DNA of 64,000 nt from Streptococcus suis (GTDB taxonomy: Bacteria; Bacillota; Bacilli; Lactobacillales; Streptococcaceae): assembly GCA_024583055.1 (NCBI GenBank), contig CP102145.1, forward strand, positions 434,001 to 498,000. The letters are read 5' to 3'. Under the pieces are notes generated by a model. That model was not told the DNA's origin and did no database searches. It saw only the letters and a program-made list of their open reading frames with translations. Made by a program: the position numbers and the translations under genes. This document shows, piece by piece, positions 28,344 through 36,905 of this stretch. Position 1 is the stretch's first letter, and the number at the start of each line of letters is the position of its first letter.

Positions 28344-29141
28344 CTAGTCGTCTAAATTATTCCAAAATGCCTGTGTCAATTCTATTTCTTTCTCATTTGT
28401 GAATGCTTGATGAACAAAGTCATCTGCAATCGTTTCTGTCAAATCCGCCCAAGATTGCATCTCTTGTCCTACTAAAATGGGATAGAAGTGAACATTATTG
28501 AGTTCCGCCGCCTTCAAATCACCTGGCGAGTCACCAATCATCATAATCTTATCAGGACAATACCCTTCCTCTATTAACAGTTTGATGACATCTTCTTTCT
28601 TGCCACGGTCTTGACAGTACAATTCTGTAACAAAGTCCATCAAACCCTGGTCTGTCCACTCTTCTTCTACCGCTTCCTTATTAGCAGAAGAAACTACGTA
28701 GACTTTTCCTAACTGGCTCAATTTTTCCAAGCCCTTGTGAACGCCGATGAAGGCTAAAACTGGTCCACTATACTTCTTAATGGCTTGATTGACTTGAGTG
28801 GACCATTCTAAAGCTAATTCCAAGTCTTTTGACGGCTGCTCCTCTATCAATCTTTCCAGAGAAGCATTTGACAAAGAATCTGTAGTAACGACCCAATTTT
28901 TCAAGTTATCTATACCAGTCACACCTGCAAATTCTAGAGCTTTAACTAAGCCGACAAAACGGTTAATGCCACGTTCTCGTGAGTAGAGATTAACTCGATT
29001 CCATTCAGCTAAAAATGGTTCTTTATCTTCAACACCAAAAACTTCCGCAGCCAAGGGACCGAAAAAGAGTTTATGTTTGTAGGTCATGGTGTCCATGGCG
29101 CAGCCATCAGAGTCCACACAAAATACGTAATCCGTTTTCAT
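28344..29141 (-). CDS. HAD-superfamily hydrolase in the glucuronate operon
   Basis: A 265-residue HAD phosphatase-like protein: motif I VDSDGCAMDT (the first Asp is the nucleophile), motif II VVSSANKEAVEEEW near 145, Lys region KKEDVIKLL, and motif IV MMIGDSPGDLKAAE near 205. It overlaps the uxuB stop: the run TGATGATG holds the uxuB stop and two possible starts. I chose the ATG at 29141 because GGAG is 7 bases upstream. The substrate is unknown; within this operon a sugar phosphate by-product is a fair guess. It is followed by a terminator. Confidence 0.83.
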   Translation of the reverse strand: MKTDYVFCVDSDGCAMDTMTYKHKLFFGPLAAEVFGVEDKEPFLAEWNRVNLYSRERGINRFVGLVKALEFAGVTGIDNLKNWVVTTDSLSNASLERLIEEQPSKDLELALEWSTQVNQAIKKYSGPVLAFIGVHKGLEKLSQLGKVYVVSSANKEAVEEEWTDQGLMDFVTELYCQDRGKKEDVIKLLIEEGYCPDKIMMIGDSPGDLKAAELNNVHFYPILVGQEMQSWADLTETIADDFVHQAFTNEKEIELTQAFWNNLDD

Positions 29142-29143
29142 CA

Positions 29144-29983
29144 TCAAACTCCTGAATAGGCTGAGAAGCCACCGTCAATCGGTAAAACAACACCGTTGAC
29201 AAAACTTGCCAAATTCTCGTCTGCCAAGAAGAAGACTCCGCCGACTAGCTCTTCCGCTTCACCAAAACGCCCCATTGGTGTATTGGTCAAAATCTTGTTG
29301 GCACGTGCGGTCGGTTGACCTGACTCGTCAAATAGCAAGCCACGGTTTTGGTTGGTAACCAGAAATCCAGGCGCAATCGCATTACAACGAATACCAACTT
29401 TTGAAAAATGGACTGCTAACCATTGGGTAAAATTACTAATAGCAGCCTTGGCACCTGAGTAGGCTGGAATTTTTGTCAAAGGAGTAAAGGCATTCATGCT
29501 GGAAATATTGATAATATTTGCTCCCGAGCGACCAATCATATCCTGTGCAAAGACCTGTGTTGGCAATAAGGTTCCCAAATAGTTCAAATTGAATACAAAG
29601 TTGATACCTGCCTCATCCAAGTCGAAGAAAGTTTTGGTCTCAGCTGGCAGTCCAATCTCATGGAATTCATTGTCCGTTGTCGCTTTTGGATTATTGCCTC
29701 CTGCACCATTGATTAAAATATCTACAGGGCCAAAATCTGCTAGGACTTGCTGGCGAACTTCTTCCAAATTTTCCTTAGAAAGAACGTTAGATTTATATGC
29801 TTTCGCAACGCCTCCTGCTGCTGCAATCTCATCAACGAAGACCTGAGCCGCAGCTTCATTTAAGTCCAAAAGCGCAACCTTTGCGCCTGCCTTAGCAAAT
29901 TCTTTTGCCAAATAGCCACAAAGCACGCCTCCTGCACCTGTAATAACAACAACCTTATCCTTAAACTCAATAACACGTGACAT
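29144..29983 (-). CDS. uxuB: SDR-family D-fructuronate (D-mannonate) oxidoreductase
   Basis: A 279-residue short-chain dehydrogenase that should interconvert fructuronate and D-mannonate with NAD(H). The cofactor motif TGAGGVLCGYLA lies at about residues 14-25, the NAG-type motif LINGAGG near 90, the catalytic Ser in NIISSMN, and YSGAK (Tyr-x-x-x-Lys) near 175. The start is the ATG at 29983, one base after the uxuA stop, with GGAGA upstream; the open frame extends much further upstream only because it overlaps uxuA. This SDR type replaces the larger UxuB of E. coli in many Gram-positives (family knowledge). Placement beside uxuA supports the call. Confidence 0.87.
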   Translation of the reverse strand: MSRVIEFKDKVVVITGAGGVLCGYLAKEFAKAGAKVALLDLNEAAAQVFVDEIAAAGGVAKAYKSNVLSKENLEEVRQQVLADFGPVDILINGAGGNNPKATTDNEFHEIGLPAETKTFFDLDEAGINFVFNLNYLGTLLPTQVFAQDMIGRSGANIINISSMNAFTPLTKIPAYSGAKAAISNFTQWLAVHFSKVGIRCNAIAPGFLVTNQNRGLLFDESGQPTARANKILTNTPMGRFGEAEELVGGVFFLADENLASFVNGVVLPIDGGFSAYSGV

Positions 29984-29984
29984 A

Positions 29985-31085
29985 TTAGCTCTCCTTATTT
30001 CCAACTGTTTTGACTGTAATTCCAAAATCTGGTGTCTTGCCTGCTGCTCGCATATTGGCTTCATAGAGACCGTTAAAGTAGGTTGCCCCAAGGGCTCGGT
30101 CATACAGACCATAACCAGGTGTCTTGGTCTGGTCTCTCCAGATACGACGACCGTGGTCTGGACGCAAGGCACCAGTCCAGTCATAGTCCACCAATAATTT
30201 AACAACAGCGTTCATGTCAATGTCACCAGCCTGTGACAAATGTGCAGTTTCTTGGAAGCCCCAAGCACCTGCCGTCACATTGCGCGTATGCATAAAATTG
30301 ATACGATTGCGTTTGAGAGCATATTCCGTCATGGCAAGGACATCATTTTTCGGATCAGAAGCATAGGATCCTACACACATGGTAATTCCATTGTGTTCTG
30401 AATCATAGAGATTCAAAAATCGTTCAACGGCTTCTTGACCAGTAATAATACGTGGCAATCCGAAAATTCCATACGGAGGGTCATCAGGGTGAATAGCCAT
30501 TTTGACTCCAGCTTCCTCAGCCGTTGGCAGAATCGCTTTGATGAAATACTCCAAATTCGCCCATAAATCTTCTTCAGAGATATTCTGACGATAATTTTCA
30601 ATAATCGCCTTCATTTCTTCCTTGGAGTAGGACGAATCCCAACCCGGTAAGTTCAAATCATCCGCCACAGGATCAACACCTGCCAAATCAGATTTAAGGA
30701 AAGCTAAAGAAGTTGAACCATCTGGAAGTGGGTGGTGCAAGTCTGAACGGGTCCAGTCAAACACAGGCATGAAATTATAGCATACAACTGGAATACCTGC
30801 AGCCCCGACATTACGGATGGAAGTTTTATAGTTTTCAATTAACTCATCACGATTTGGCTTCCCTTGTTTGATGTCTTCATGAACAGGAATGGATTCAATA
30901 ACAGTAATTTCAAGTCCTGCATCTTCGACCATTTTTTTCAGCTCTAGAATGTTTTCAAGGGGCCAAGCTTGACCAACTGGCACATCATAGACAGCTGTTA
31001 CGATTCCCTGCATACCAGGGATTGCTTTAATCTCTTCCAGTGTCACAGGATCTTTTTTCCCGTACCATCGAAATGACATTTTCAT
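29985..31085 (-). CDS. uxuA: mannonate dehydratase
   Basis: A 366-residue TIM-barrel dehydratase that turns D-mannonate into 2-keto-3-deoxygluconate. Family blocks are visible: MSFRWYGKKDPVTLEEIKAIPG at the start, MAIHPDDPPYGIFGLPRI near 210, NGITMCVGSYAS near 245, NFMHTRNV near 280, and ALRPDHGR near 325. These His and Cys residues bind the metal. AAAGGAGAG precedes the ATG at 31085. It lies 13 bases after uxaC and one base before uxuB. Confidence 0.96.
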   Translation of the reverse strand: MKMSFRWYGKKDPVTLEEIKAIPGMQGIVTAVYDVPVGQAWPLENILELKKMVEDAGLEITVIESIPVHEDIKQGKPNRDELIENYKTSIRNVGAAGIPVVCYNFMPVFDWTRSDLHHPLPDGSTSLAFLKSDLAGVDPVADDLNLPGWDSSYSKEEMKAIIENYRQNISEEDLWANLEYFIKAILPTAEEAGVKMAIHPDDPPYGIFGLPRIITGQEAVERFLNLYDSEHNGITMCVGSYASDPKNDVLAMTEYALKRNRINFMHTRNVTAGAWGFQETAHLSQAGDIDMNAVVKLLVDYDWTGALRPDHGRRIWRDQTKTPGYGLYDRALGATYFNGLYEANMRAAGKTPDFGITVKTVGNKES

Positions 31086-31098
31086 GATTTACTCTCCT

Positions 31099-32499
31099 TT
31101 ATTGTTCAAAAAATTCTTTGGCATTGTAATAGGATATGGCTTCTACAAACTGGCCTAAACGCTTGTAATCTTCAGGCACTTCTTCATCAACAATCCATTG
31201 ACCAACATAGGTCGCTAAAATGCGTCTGAAATAATCATGCCGTTGATAAGATAAAAAGCTACGCGAATCTGTCAACATACCAACAAAATTAGCAAGCATG
31301 CCCTGTTCTGCATAGGCATTCATCTGGTCAATCATGCCCAACTTGGTATCATTGAACCACCAACCAGCACCAAATTGTAGCTGACTACGAAGCCCTTCCT
31401 CATTGGACTGGAAATTCGCCAAAGTATTGGCCAGAGCAATGTTGTAACTTGGATTGAGATTGTACCAAATCATTTTTGGAAGGGCATTTTCCCTGACCAA
31501 GTTATCTAACAAACGATTCAAATTCACTGTCAGACATGTCTGGTCTCCAATCGAATCCACACCTACATCTGCTCCAAGTTTTTCAAATAGTCCGGTATGG
31601 TTGTTCCGTAAAGAACCAAAGTGAACTTGTGTCACAAAGCCATGTTTCTTATACAATCGGCACAATTCTCTAAAGATAGCAGTCTGCCATTTATTGATAC
31701 TGGATTGGCCAGCCTCTTTACCTGCCAGTCTTGCTAGTAAAATTTCATCCAACTCTTCGAGGGTAGCCTCTTCATAGGAAATAGTCGTAAAACTGATGTC
31801 ACTTGCTCGGCAACCGTGTTGAGCAAAATAGGAAACGCGCTGACCAAGTGCCTCTACAAAACTTGCAAAGTCTCTTACTGCTACCCCTGTGACTTCTTCC
31901 AAGCGTTTCATAAATGGATTGAAATTTCGATGTTCTATAAAAGCTTCATCTGGTCGGAAAGTCGGTGCCACTACAGTATCTATGGTCGAGTCCTCAGCCA
32001 AGCACTTATGCCATTCTAGTGTATCTAATGGATGGTCAGTAGTCCCAATAAAGGTCACCCTAGCATCCGCAATCAACTTCCGTGGACTAACTTGATGTTC
32101 TTGCAAATAAGTATTGAGCTGATGATAGAGTCGCTCTGCATTTTCTGCGGTCAACAATTCCTCAACACCGAAAACCTGTCGCAATTCCAAATGACTCCAA
32201 TGATAAAGAGGATTTCCGAAAGCCCGTTCCAAGGTTCTTGCCCAGGCCTTAAACTTATCTAGTTTACTTGCTGAACCTGTGATTTCTTCTTCTGAGATAC
32301 CATTAGCCCGCATCAAGCGCCACTTATAATGGTCACCCCCCAGCCACAGATCAACAATATCTTCATAAACCTTATCTTCAAAAATTTCCTTAGGATCCAA
32401 GTGGCAATGGAAATCATAGATAGGAAGCTCTGCTATTTTCCCGTAAAGCTCCTTAGCAGGCTCATTTTTTAGCATAAAGTTTTTGTCATTAAAACTCAT
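31099..32499 (-). CDS. uxaC: glucuronate isomerase
   Basis: A 466-residue amidohydrolase-fold isomerase that converts D-glucuronate to D-fructuronate (and galacturonate to tagaturonate). The metal motif YDFHCHLDP lies at about residues 28-36. WYNLNPSYN and the C-terminal [18 protein letters not shown] are typical. The ATG at 32499 was chosen: GGAGGG is 6 bases upstream and the kdgA stop overlaps this site; the longer frame to 32535 overlaps kdgA. First step of the pathway after glucuronide hydrolysis. Confidence 0.96.
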   Translation of the reverse strand: MSFNDKNFMLKNEPAKELYGKIAELPIYDFHCHLDPKEIFEDKVYEDIVDLWLGGDHYKWRLMRANGISEEEITGSASKLDKFKAWARTLERAFGNPLYHWSHLELRQVFGVEELLTAENAERLYHQLNTYLQEHQVSPRKLIADARVTFIGTTDHPLDTLEWHKCLAEDSTIDTVVAPTFRPDEAFIEHRNFNPFMKRLEEVTGVAVRDFASFVEALGQRVSYFAQHGCRASDISFTTISYEEATLEELDEILLARLAGKEAGQSSINKWQTAIFRELCRLYKKHGFVTQVHFGSLRNNHTGLFEKLGADVGVDSIGDQTCLTVNLNRLLDNLVRENALPKMIWYNLNPSYNIALANTLANFQSNEEGLRSQLQFGAGWWFNDTKLGMIDQMNAYAEQGMLANFVGMLTDSRSFLSYQRHDYFRRILATYVGQWIVDEEVPEDYKRLGQFVEAISYYNAKEFFEQ

Positions 32500-32500
32500 T

Positions 32501-33121
32501 TCATCCCTCCAAAGCTGCAACAAAACTGCGAGCAATCGTCGTTACACTTTCATAGCCTTCAGCCTGTACTCGACTTGCCAGAGCCGAACCAACTCCAACA
32601 GCACAAGCGCCTGCCTTTTTCCAATCTGCAACATTATCAACTGATACACCACCAGAAGGCATCAGATCCACTTCAGGCACAGGGCCGTGAATATCCTTGA
32701 TAAATCCAGGCCCCAACACGCCACCAGGGAAAAGCTTGATAATAGGACATCCCGCCTGACTAGCTGTGACAATCTCCGTTGCAGTTGCACAGCCTGGGAA
32801 GTAGAATACCTCAGCCTCTTGCGCCAAGTCTTGAATTTCTTTATCAAAATGAGGACTAACCAGAAAACTAGCACCTGCATCAATGGCTGCTTGTGCCAAC
32901 TTAAGATTCATTACTGTTCCCGCCCCAATGACTACGGAAGAATCATCTGAGAACTCCTCTTGTAATTCTTTGATAACTGTCGCTGCATTTGGAGTCGAAA
33001 ATGTAATTTCAATATTTCGAATACCTCCCAAAATCGCATGGCGAGCGATTTCTTTCGCATCTTCTTCATCTTTTCCTCGAATCACTGCGAAAAAGTAATT
33101 TTCTTTTAATTGCTTTAACAT
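32501..33121 (-). CDS. kdgA: 2-keto-3-deoxy-6-phosphogluconate aldolase (KHG/KDPG type)
   Basis: A 206-residue class I aldolase that splits KDPG to pyruvate and glyceraldehyde-3-phosphate. The Glu motif is [12 protein letters not shown] (about 31-42), the Schiff-base Lys is in [10 protein letters not shown] (about 127-136), and the phosphate loop LMPSGGV is near 155. The ATG at 33121 has GGAGGT 5 bases upstream; the longer frame to 33133 lacks support. First gene of the kdgA-uxaC-uxuA-uxuB-HAD operon, with a clear promoter and operator. Confidence 0.95.
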   Translation of the reverse strand: MLKQLKENYFFAVIRGKDEEDAKEIARHAILGGIRNIEITFSTPNAATVIKELQEEFSDDSSVVIGAGTVMNLKLAQAAIDAGASFLVSPHFDKEIQDLAQEAEVFYFPGCATATEIVTASQAGCPIIKLFPGGVLGPGFIKDIHGPVPEVDLMPSGGVSVDNVADWKKAGACAVGVGSALASRVQAEGYESVTTIARSFVAALEG

Positions 33122-33135
33122 CTTGACCTCCAATT

Positions 33136-33149
33136 AGAAAGCGATATCA
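33136..33149 (+). promoter_or_regulatory. cre (CcpA) site downstream of the kdgA promoter
   Basis: AGAAAGCGATATCA matches TGWAANCGNTNWCA at 13 of 14 positions. It lies just after the predicted transcript start, where CcpA binding normally represses. Confidence 0.75.
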
Positions 33150-33161
33150 TTTTATAGTTAT

Positions 33162-33190
33162 AGTATATAATTCATCAGATGATTTGTCAA
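33162..33190 (-). promoter_or_regulatory. kdgA operon promoter with operator in the spacer
   Basis: On the minus strand: TTGACA (33185-33190), a 17-base spacer, then TATACT (33162-33167). The spacer holds the perfect palindrome TCATC-A-GATGA (33172-33182). The same arrangement occurs before the transporter gene at 38517-38545, so this is the likely operator of the nearby GntR/FadR-type regulator. Confidence 0.9.
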
Positions 33191-33197
33191 GAAAAAT

Positions 33198-33230
33198 GCA
33201 AAAAAATACCCAGAAAATTATTCTGGGCAG
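33198..33230 (-). terminator. terminator of the transporter-kdgK-uidA-gntR operon
   Basis: A 7-bp stem (33209-33215 and 33221-33227) is followed on the minus strand by a T-run. It separates the two glucuronide operons just upstream of the kdgA promoter. Confidence 0.85.
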
Positions 33231-33244
33231 TCTATTTCGTATTT

Positions 33245-33961
33245 CTATTTATGATCGTTGAGACCATGCAAAGTCATATCTTTATCGAACCATTCGCTTA
33301 AAACAACCTGTCTTACTGATGTAATATGTGCTAACATGCTATCATATGCTGCAACAGGGTGACGTTGCTTGATAGCCATTAAGATATTCCTGTGGGCCTG
33401 TAAACTATCCGATTTCATCTGACGATTTGAATAATTTTCATTGATTAGATGAATAGATTGATTAATGACAGGCATGAGACTAGTCATTGCCAGATTCCCA
33501 CTCATCTCCGCCAACATACAGTGAAATTGCACATCCAATTCCAGATGCTTCGAATCTCCAGCAGCTACCGCCTCTTCAATAGCAAAGACAATTTCTTCTA
33601 GTCGAGCAATGTCTTCATCCGAGGCAAATTGAGCGACACGCTCCGCAATTCTCGGTTCAAGCAAATACCGCACTTCAAACAAATCTGTCGTCAGTTTCAC
33701 ACGGTCTCTGACCAACGAAAAACCTAAAGGATCCTCTGAAACTCCTTTTTTGGAACTGATGTAAGTTCCCGACCCTTGCCGCACCTCCAGAATATTTCGA
33801 GTAGCCAAACTTCGAACAGCTTCACGAACAGTCGAACGTCCAACTTCTAAATCTTGGGCCAATTCATACTCATTTGGAAGCTTGTCACCAACTTCATATC
33901 CTCTTTCCAAAATCAATTCCAATAAGCGTTCTGATGCTTTTTCTACCAAGGGTTTCGCCAT
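33245..33961 (-). CDS. GntR/FadR-family transcriptional regulator of glucuronide genes
   Basis: A 238-residue regulator. The N-terminal winged HTH has the GntR signature GDKLPNEYELAQDLEVGRSTVREAVRSLATRNILEVRQGSGTYI (about 25-68). The C-terminal all-helical FCD domain (about 90-230) contains ELDVQFHCMLAEMSGN with the metal/ligand His, which places it in the FadR subfamily with uronate regulators such as UxuR/ExuR/KdgR-type proteins. Its likely targets are the two promoters carrying TCATCAGATGA, with glucuronate, fructuronate or a derivative as inducer (inference). Last gene of its operon, before a terminator. Confidence 0.88.
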   Translation of the reverse strand: MAKPLVEKASERLLELILERGYEVGDKLPNEYELAQDLEVGRSTVREAVRSLATRNILEVRQGSGTYISSKKGVSEDPLGFSLVRDRVKLTTDLFEVRYLLEPRIAERVAQFASDEDIARLEEIVFAIEEAVAAGDSKHLELDVQFHCMLAEMSGNLAMTSLMPVINQSIHLINENYSNRQMKSDSLQAHRNILMAIKQRHPVAAYDSMLAHITSVRQVVLSEWFDKDMTLHGLNDHK

Positions 33962-34006
33962 GTGCTTGGTCCTCCATTACAACTTTCTATTTGCTACTAT
34001 TATAGC

Positions 34007-35806
34007 TCATTTCCTCTTATAATGGTAGTTTGGAATGGCAGTCCAACGTTTCTTGATTTCTCTTACAATTTGCTTGGGTTGTCTATTTCTTGAGAACAAT
34101 CCTTTGTGATTTCCTTGAATACGAATGAGTCCAACCGTGGTTTCAAAATCCGCAAAATTCCAGACTTGCTCACCGATTAGATTAGGAATTGAATCAAAGA
34201 CGCGATGGTTCATATCGTAGTAATCCACCTGAAATTCCTCTGTATAAGGAATATCCCACATTGAATGCAAACCTGGAAGAGTATCTGCACCATATTCCGT
34301 AATCAAAATTGGCTTGTCTGGATAAAGCCCTTGCCAGGTCTCTAATTCCTGTCTCAAGCCCTTTTCTGCTGCCTTCAAGTCACCATGTTCAACATACCAA
34401 CCATAGTAACGATTGAGACAGACAACATCGACCAAATCCATAACCTCATCCTTATCAGGCGTTGCTGTCATAATATTGACCAAGGTCACAGGACGCTTAG
34501 AAGGATCTCTGTCCCTCATGCGCTGAATCAGAGGTTCAAAATAAGCACGTGCTCCCTTTTCATGCCCTGCCGGTTCATTGGCAACAACCCACATCACTAC
34601 AGAAGGATGATTCTTATCACGAGCTATCAATTCATCAATCACCATCTCATGAGCCTCCTTGGTTTGCATAACTTCCCAAGTATTTTTTACTTCTTCAGAA
34701 TCACCTGCCAAATTCAATGCTGCATTGAAAAGCTGGAACAGGCCAACTGCTGGCACTTCATCAAGGACGACAATCCCCAAACGATCTGCCAGCCGCATCA
34801 TTTCCTCAGAATAGGGATAATGAGATGTCCTAAAGGAATTTGCTCCAATATCTTTAAGCAAATTCAAATCCATCAGATTGGCTGCTTCATTGAAACCACG
34901 ACCATTAATAAAGGTATCTTCATGTTTACCAAATCCCTTGAAATAGAAAGGTTTTCCATTGATGAAAAATTGCCCATTTTCAACTGCTACACTACGAATA
35001 CCAAATTGTTCTGAGTAGGTATCTAGCAAGTTTTCTCCGTCAAATAATTCAACTTTAGCAATATAGAGATAGGCATCCAAAACCTCCCAAAGGCGTGGAT
35101 GTTCAATGACCATTTGTCCATTTTCAAGAACCCCCACTTCCTGTCCCTCTTGATCTAAAATATGAATACAAATTGAATCATAGTAACCAACTGCCTTCAC
35201 ATCAACATTTACTACCGCCTGAGTCAAATCTTGATTTATCTCTGTCCGAATAACAATATCTTCAATCCTATTTTTTGGACGTTTATAGAGATGAACCGTT
35301 CGCTGGATACCAGCATAGTTGAAAAAGTCAAAATTTTCCTTAACAGTCTTCACAATTTGGCCATTCTCATCCACTTCTTCACTATAATTCCCTACTGGGA
35401 GGGTTGTATAATTTAGTTCATTATTGGCACAAACCGTCAATCGGAATTGGTCAGCATCGTATAAGTTTGATGGAATCAAGCATTCAAAAGGGGTAAAACC
35501 ACCCTTATGTTCCCCGATTAACTGACCATCTGCATAAACTTTTGCCTGATGTGTCACCGAACCAAAGCGTACAACTAACTCCTCATCATCAGCTACTACT
35601 GGAAGAGCTACCATCAGTTCATACCAATTATCACCGACAAAACGACGCTTTGCTTTATCGACAACAACATCATTGAAAGAACTCGGTACAACCATTACTT
35701 CATCTGTATCTAACAGAGTATGAACATCATTGTTCCCTTGTTTAAATTTCCATATTCCATTTAAGGAATAGACTGAGCGTGTTTTTGTTTGTATTGGATA
35801 CAACAT
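34007..35806 (-). CDS. uidA: beta-glucuronidase (GH2)
   Basis: A 599-residue GH2 enzyme that releases D-glucuronate from beta-glucuronides. It has an N-terminal sugar-binding jelly roll (about 15-180), an Ig-like domain (about 185-275) and a TIM barrel. Visible motifs: NGKPFYFKGFGKHED near 290, the acid/base Glu in WVVANEPAGH near 410, and the nucleophile Glu in ILITEYGADT near 500. NSFRTSHYPYSEE fits the GusA barrel entry, and GNHKGLFSRNRQPK at the C-terminus carries the Asn-x-Lys motif that recognises the uronate carboxylate. There is no signal peptide, so substrates must be imported. Spacing of 15 bases from kdgK. Confidence 0.95.
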   Translation of the reverse strand: MLYPIQTKTRSVYSLNGIWKFKQGNNDVHTLLDTDEVMVVPSSFNDVVVDKAKRRFVGDNWYELMVALPVVADDEELVVRFGSVTHQAKVYADGQLIGEHKGGFTPFECLIPSNLYDADQFRLTVCANNELNYTTLPVGNYSEEVDENGQIVKTVKENFDFFNYAGIQRTVHLYKRPKNRIEDIVIRTEINQDLTQAVVNVDVKAVGYYDSICIHILDQEGQEVGVLENGQMVIEHPRLWEVLDAYLYIAKVELFDGENLLDTYSEQFGIRSVAVENGQFFINGKPFYFKGFGKHEDTFINGRGFNEAANLMDLNLLKDIGANSFRTSHYPYSEEMMRLADRLGIVVLDEVPAVGLFQLFNAALNLAGDSEEVKNTWEVMQTKEAHEMVIDELIARDKNHPSVVMWVVANEPAGHEKGARAYFEPLIQRMRDRDPSKRPVTLVNIMTATPDKDEVMDLVDVVCLNRYYGWYVEHGDLKAAEKGLRQELETWQGLYPDKPILITEYGADTLPGLHSMWDIPYTEEFQVDYYDMNHRVFDSIPNLIGEQVWNFADFETTVGLIRIQGNHKGLFSRNRQPKQIVREIKKRWTAIPNYHYKRK

Positions 35807-35821
35807 ACTTTTTCCTTCTTT

Positions 35822-36850
35822 CTATCGTTTTATTTCACGTGACCCTTTTTTCAATAGCAAATCAATATCCGATTGACTGATGACATTAATGTCCCCTTCA
35901 ATGGTATGTTTGAATTGAAAACTAGCCATCCCCAAGTCGACTATTTCTTGTGGCGTTTTTTCCTGCAAATAGCCCAAAATAATTCCTGCTGTAAAGGCAT
36001 CCCCTGTCCCAACTCGGTCCAAAACTTGAATGGATTCTTTTTCCGTTTCATAAAGAATACCATCTTGATACAAGTATGCCTTCAACAAATATTCATTATT
36101 GTAGGTCATTTCCCTCTGGGTAAAAGCAAGACCCTGCAAAGAATAGTTCTCTGCTAAAACTTTAACAACCTTCAGCAAGGTATCCTTATCTTCATAAGGA
36201 CGCTTCAACCCCAATTCATCCTTCACATCTTTTCCAGATTCATTGAAGAGTTGAATAGGCTCTAGGCCAAAGCAGATATCCGCCAATTGCACAAAGGGAG
36301 ATAGTTTTTCCCTTGCTTCTTCAAAAGAAGACCACAAACTTTCTCGATAATTCAAGTCAAAGGAAACCTTAACACCCTGCTCCTTTGCCATTTCCATCAA
36401 ACGAAAGGCCAGTCGATAAATATTTGGATTCAAAGCGACCGTTATACCACTGACATGAAACCAATCGACACCGTCAAACATGCCTTCCAAATCATAATCT
36501 TCTTCCTTGGATAAGCTAAAGGCAGAATAATCCCGATCATAGGTCACCTGGCTAGGTCTAAGAGAGAAGCCCTTTTGATAATAATAAAGCCCCAGCCTTC
36601 CTTTTTTTCGAATCAGATGCTTCTGTCCAATCTGCCGTGCAAAGAGAAAGTGTTCTGCCATTTTCCCAACTTCATTTTCCGAAAGTGCCGTCACCAACTC
36701 AACTGAATGCCCCAGCTGAGCCAAGCTGGCTAAAACATTCAACTCCGAACCACCAAACTGACAATCTAAACCGGTAGCCTGTGTTAAGGTCTGATAATGA
36801 GGAGGAGATAGCCGCAACAAAACTTCTCCAAATGCTAAGATTTTTTTCAT
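35822..36850 (-). CDS. kdgK: 2-keto-3-deoxygluconate kinase (PfkB family)
   Basis: A 342-residue ribokinase-family enzyme that phosphorylates 2-keto-3-deoxygluconate to KDPG. PfkB signature 1 is visible as FGGSELNVLASLAQLG (about 32-47), and signature 2 as DRVGTGDAFTAGIILG (about 275-290), with the catalytic Asp and anion hole. Sequence alone does not separate KDG kinase from other sugar kinases; the location between the glucuronide importer and beta-glucuronidase decides it. GGAGG precedes the ATG. Confidence 0.92.
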   Translation of the reverse strand: MKKILAFGEVLLRLSPPHYQTLTQATGLDCQFGGSELNVLASLAQLGHSVELVTALSENEVGKMAEHFLFARQIGQKHLIRKKGRLGLYYYQKGFSLRPSQVTYDRDYSAFSLSKEEDYDLEGMFDGVDWFHVSGITVALNPNIYRLAFRLMEMAKEQGVKVSFDLNYRESLWSSFEEAREKLSPFVQLADICFGLEPIQLFNESGKDVKDELGLKRPYEDKDTLLKVVKVLAENYSLQGLAFTQREMTYNNEYLLKAYLYQDGILYETEKESIQVLDRVGTGDAFTAGIILGYLQEKTPQEIVDLGMASFQFKHTIEGDINVISQSDIDLLLKKGSREIKR

Positions 36851-36868
36851 ACCGCCTCCTAGATGAAA

Positions 36869-36896
36869 GACCCAGCTGGACTCCTCCAGCTAGGTC
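36869..36896 (-). other. intercistronic hairpin between the transporter gene and kdgK
   Basis: A 12-bp stem (36869-36880 and 36885-36896, one G-T pair) with a GGAG loop on the minus strand, followed only by TTTC. It may stabilise the upstream message, partly terminate transcription or mark RNA processing. Confidence 0.6.
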
Positions 36897-36905
36897 GTTA
36901 TTGTA

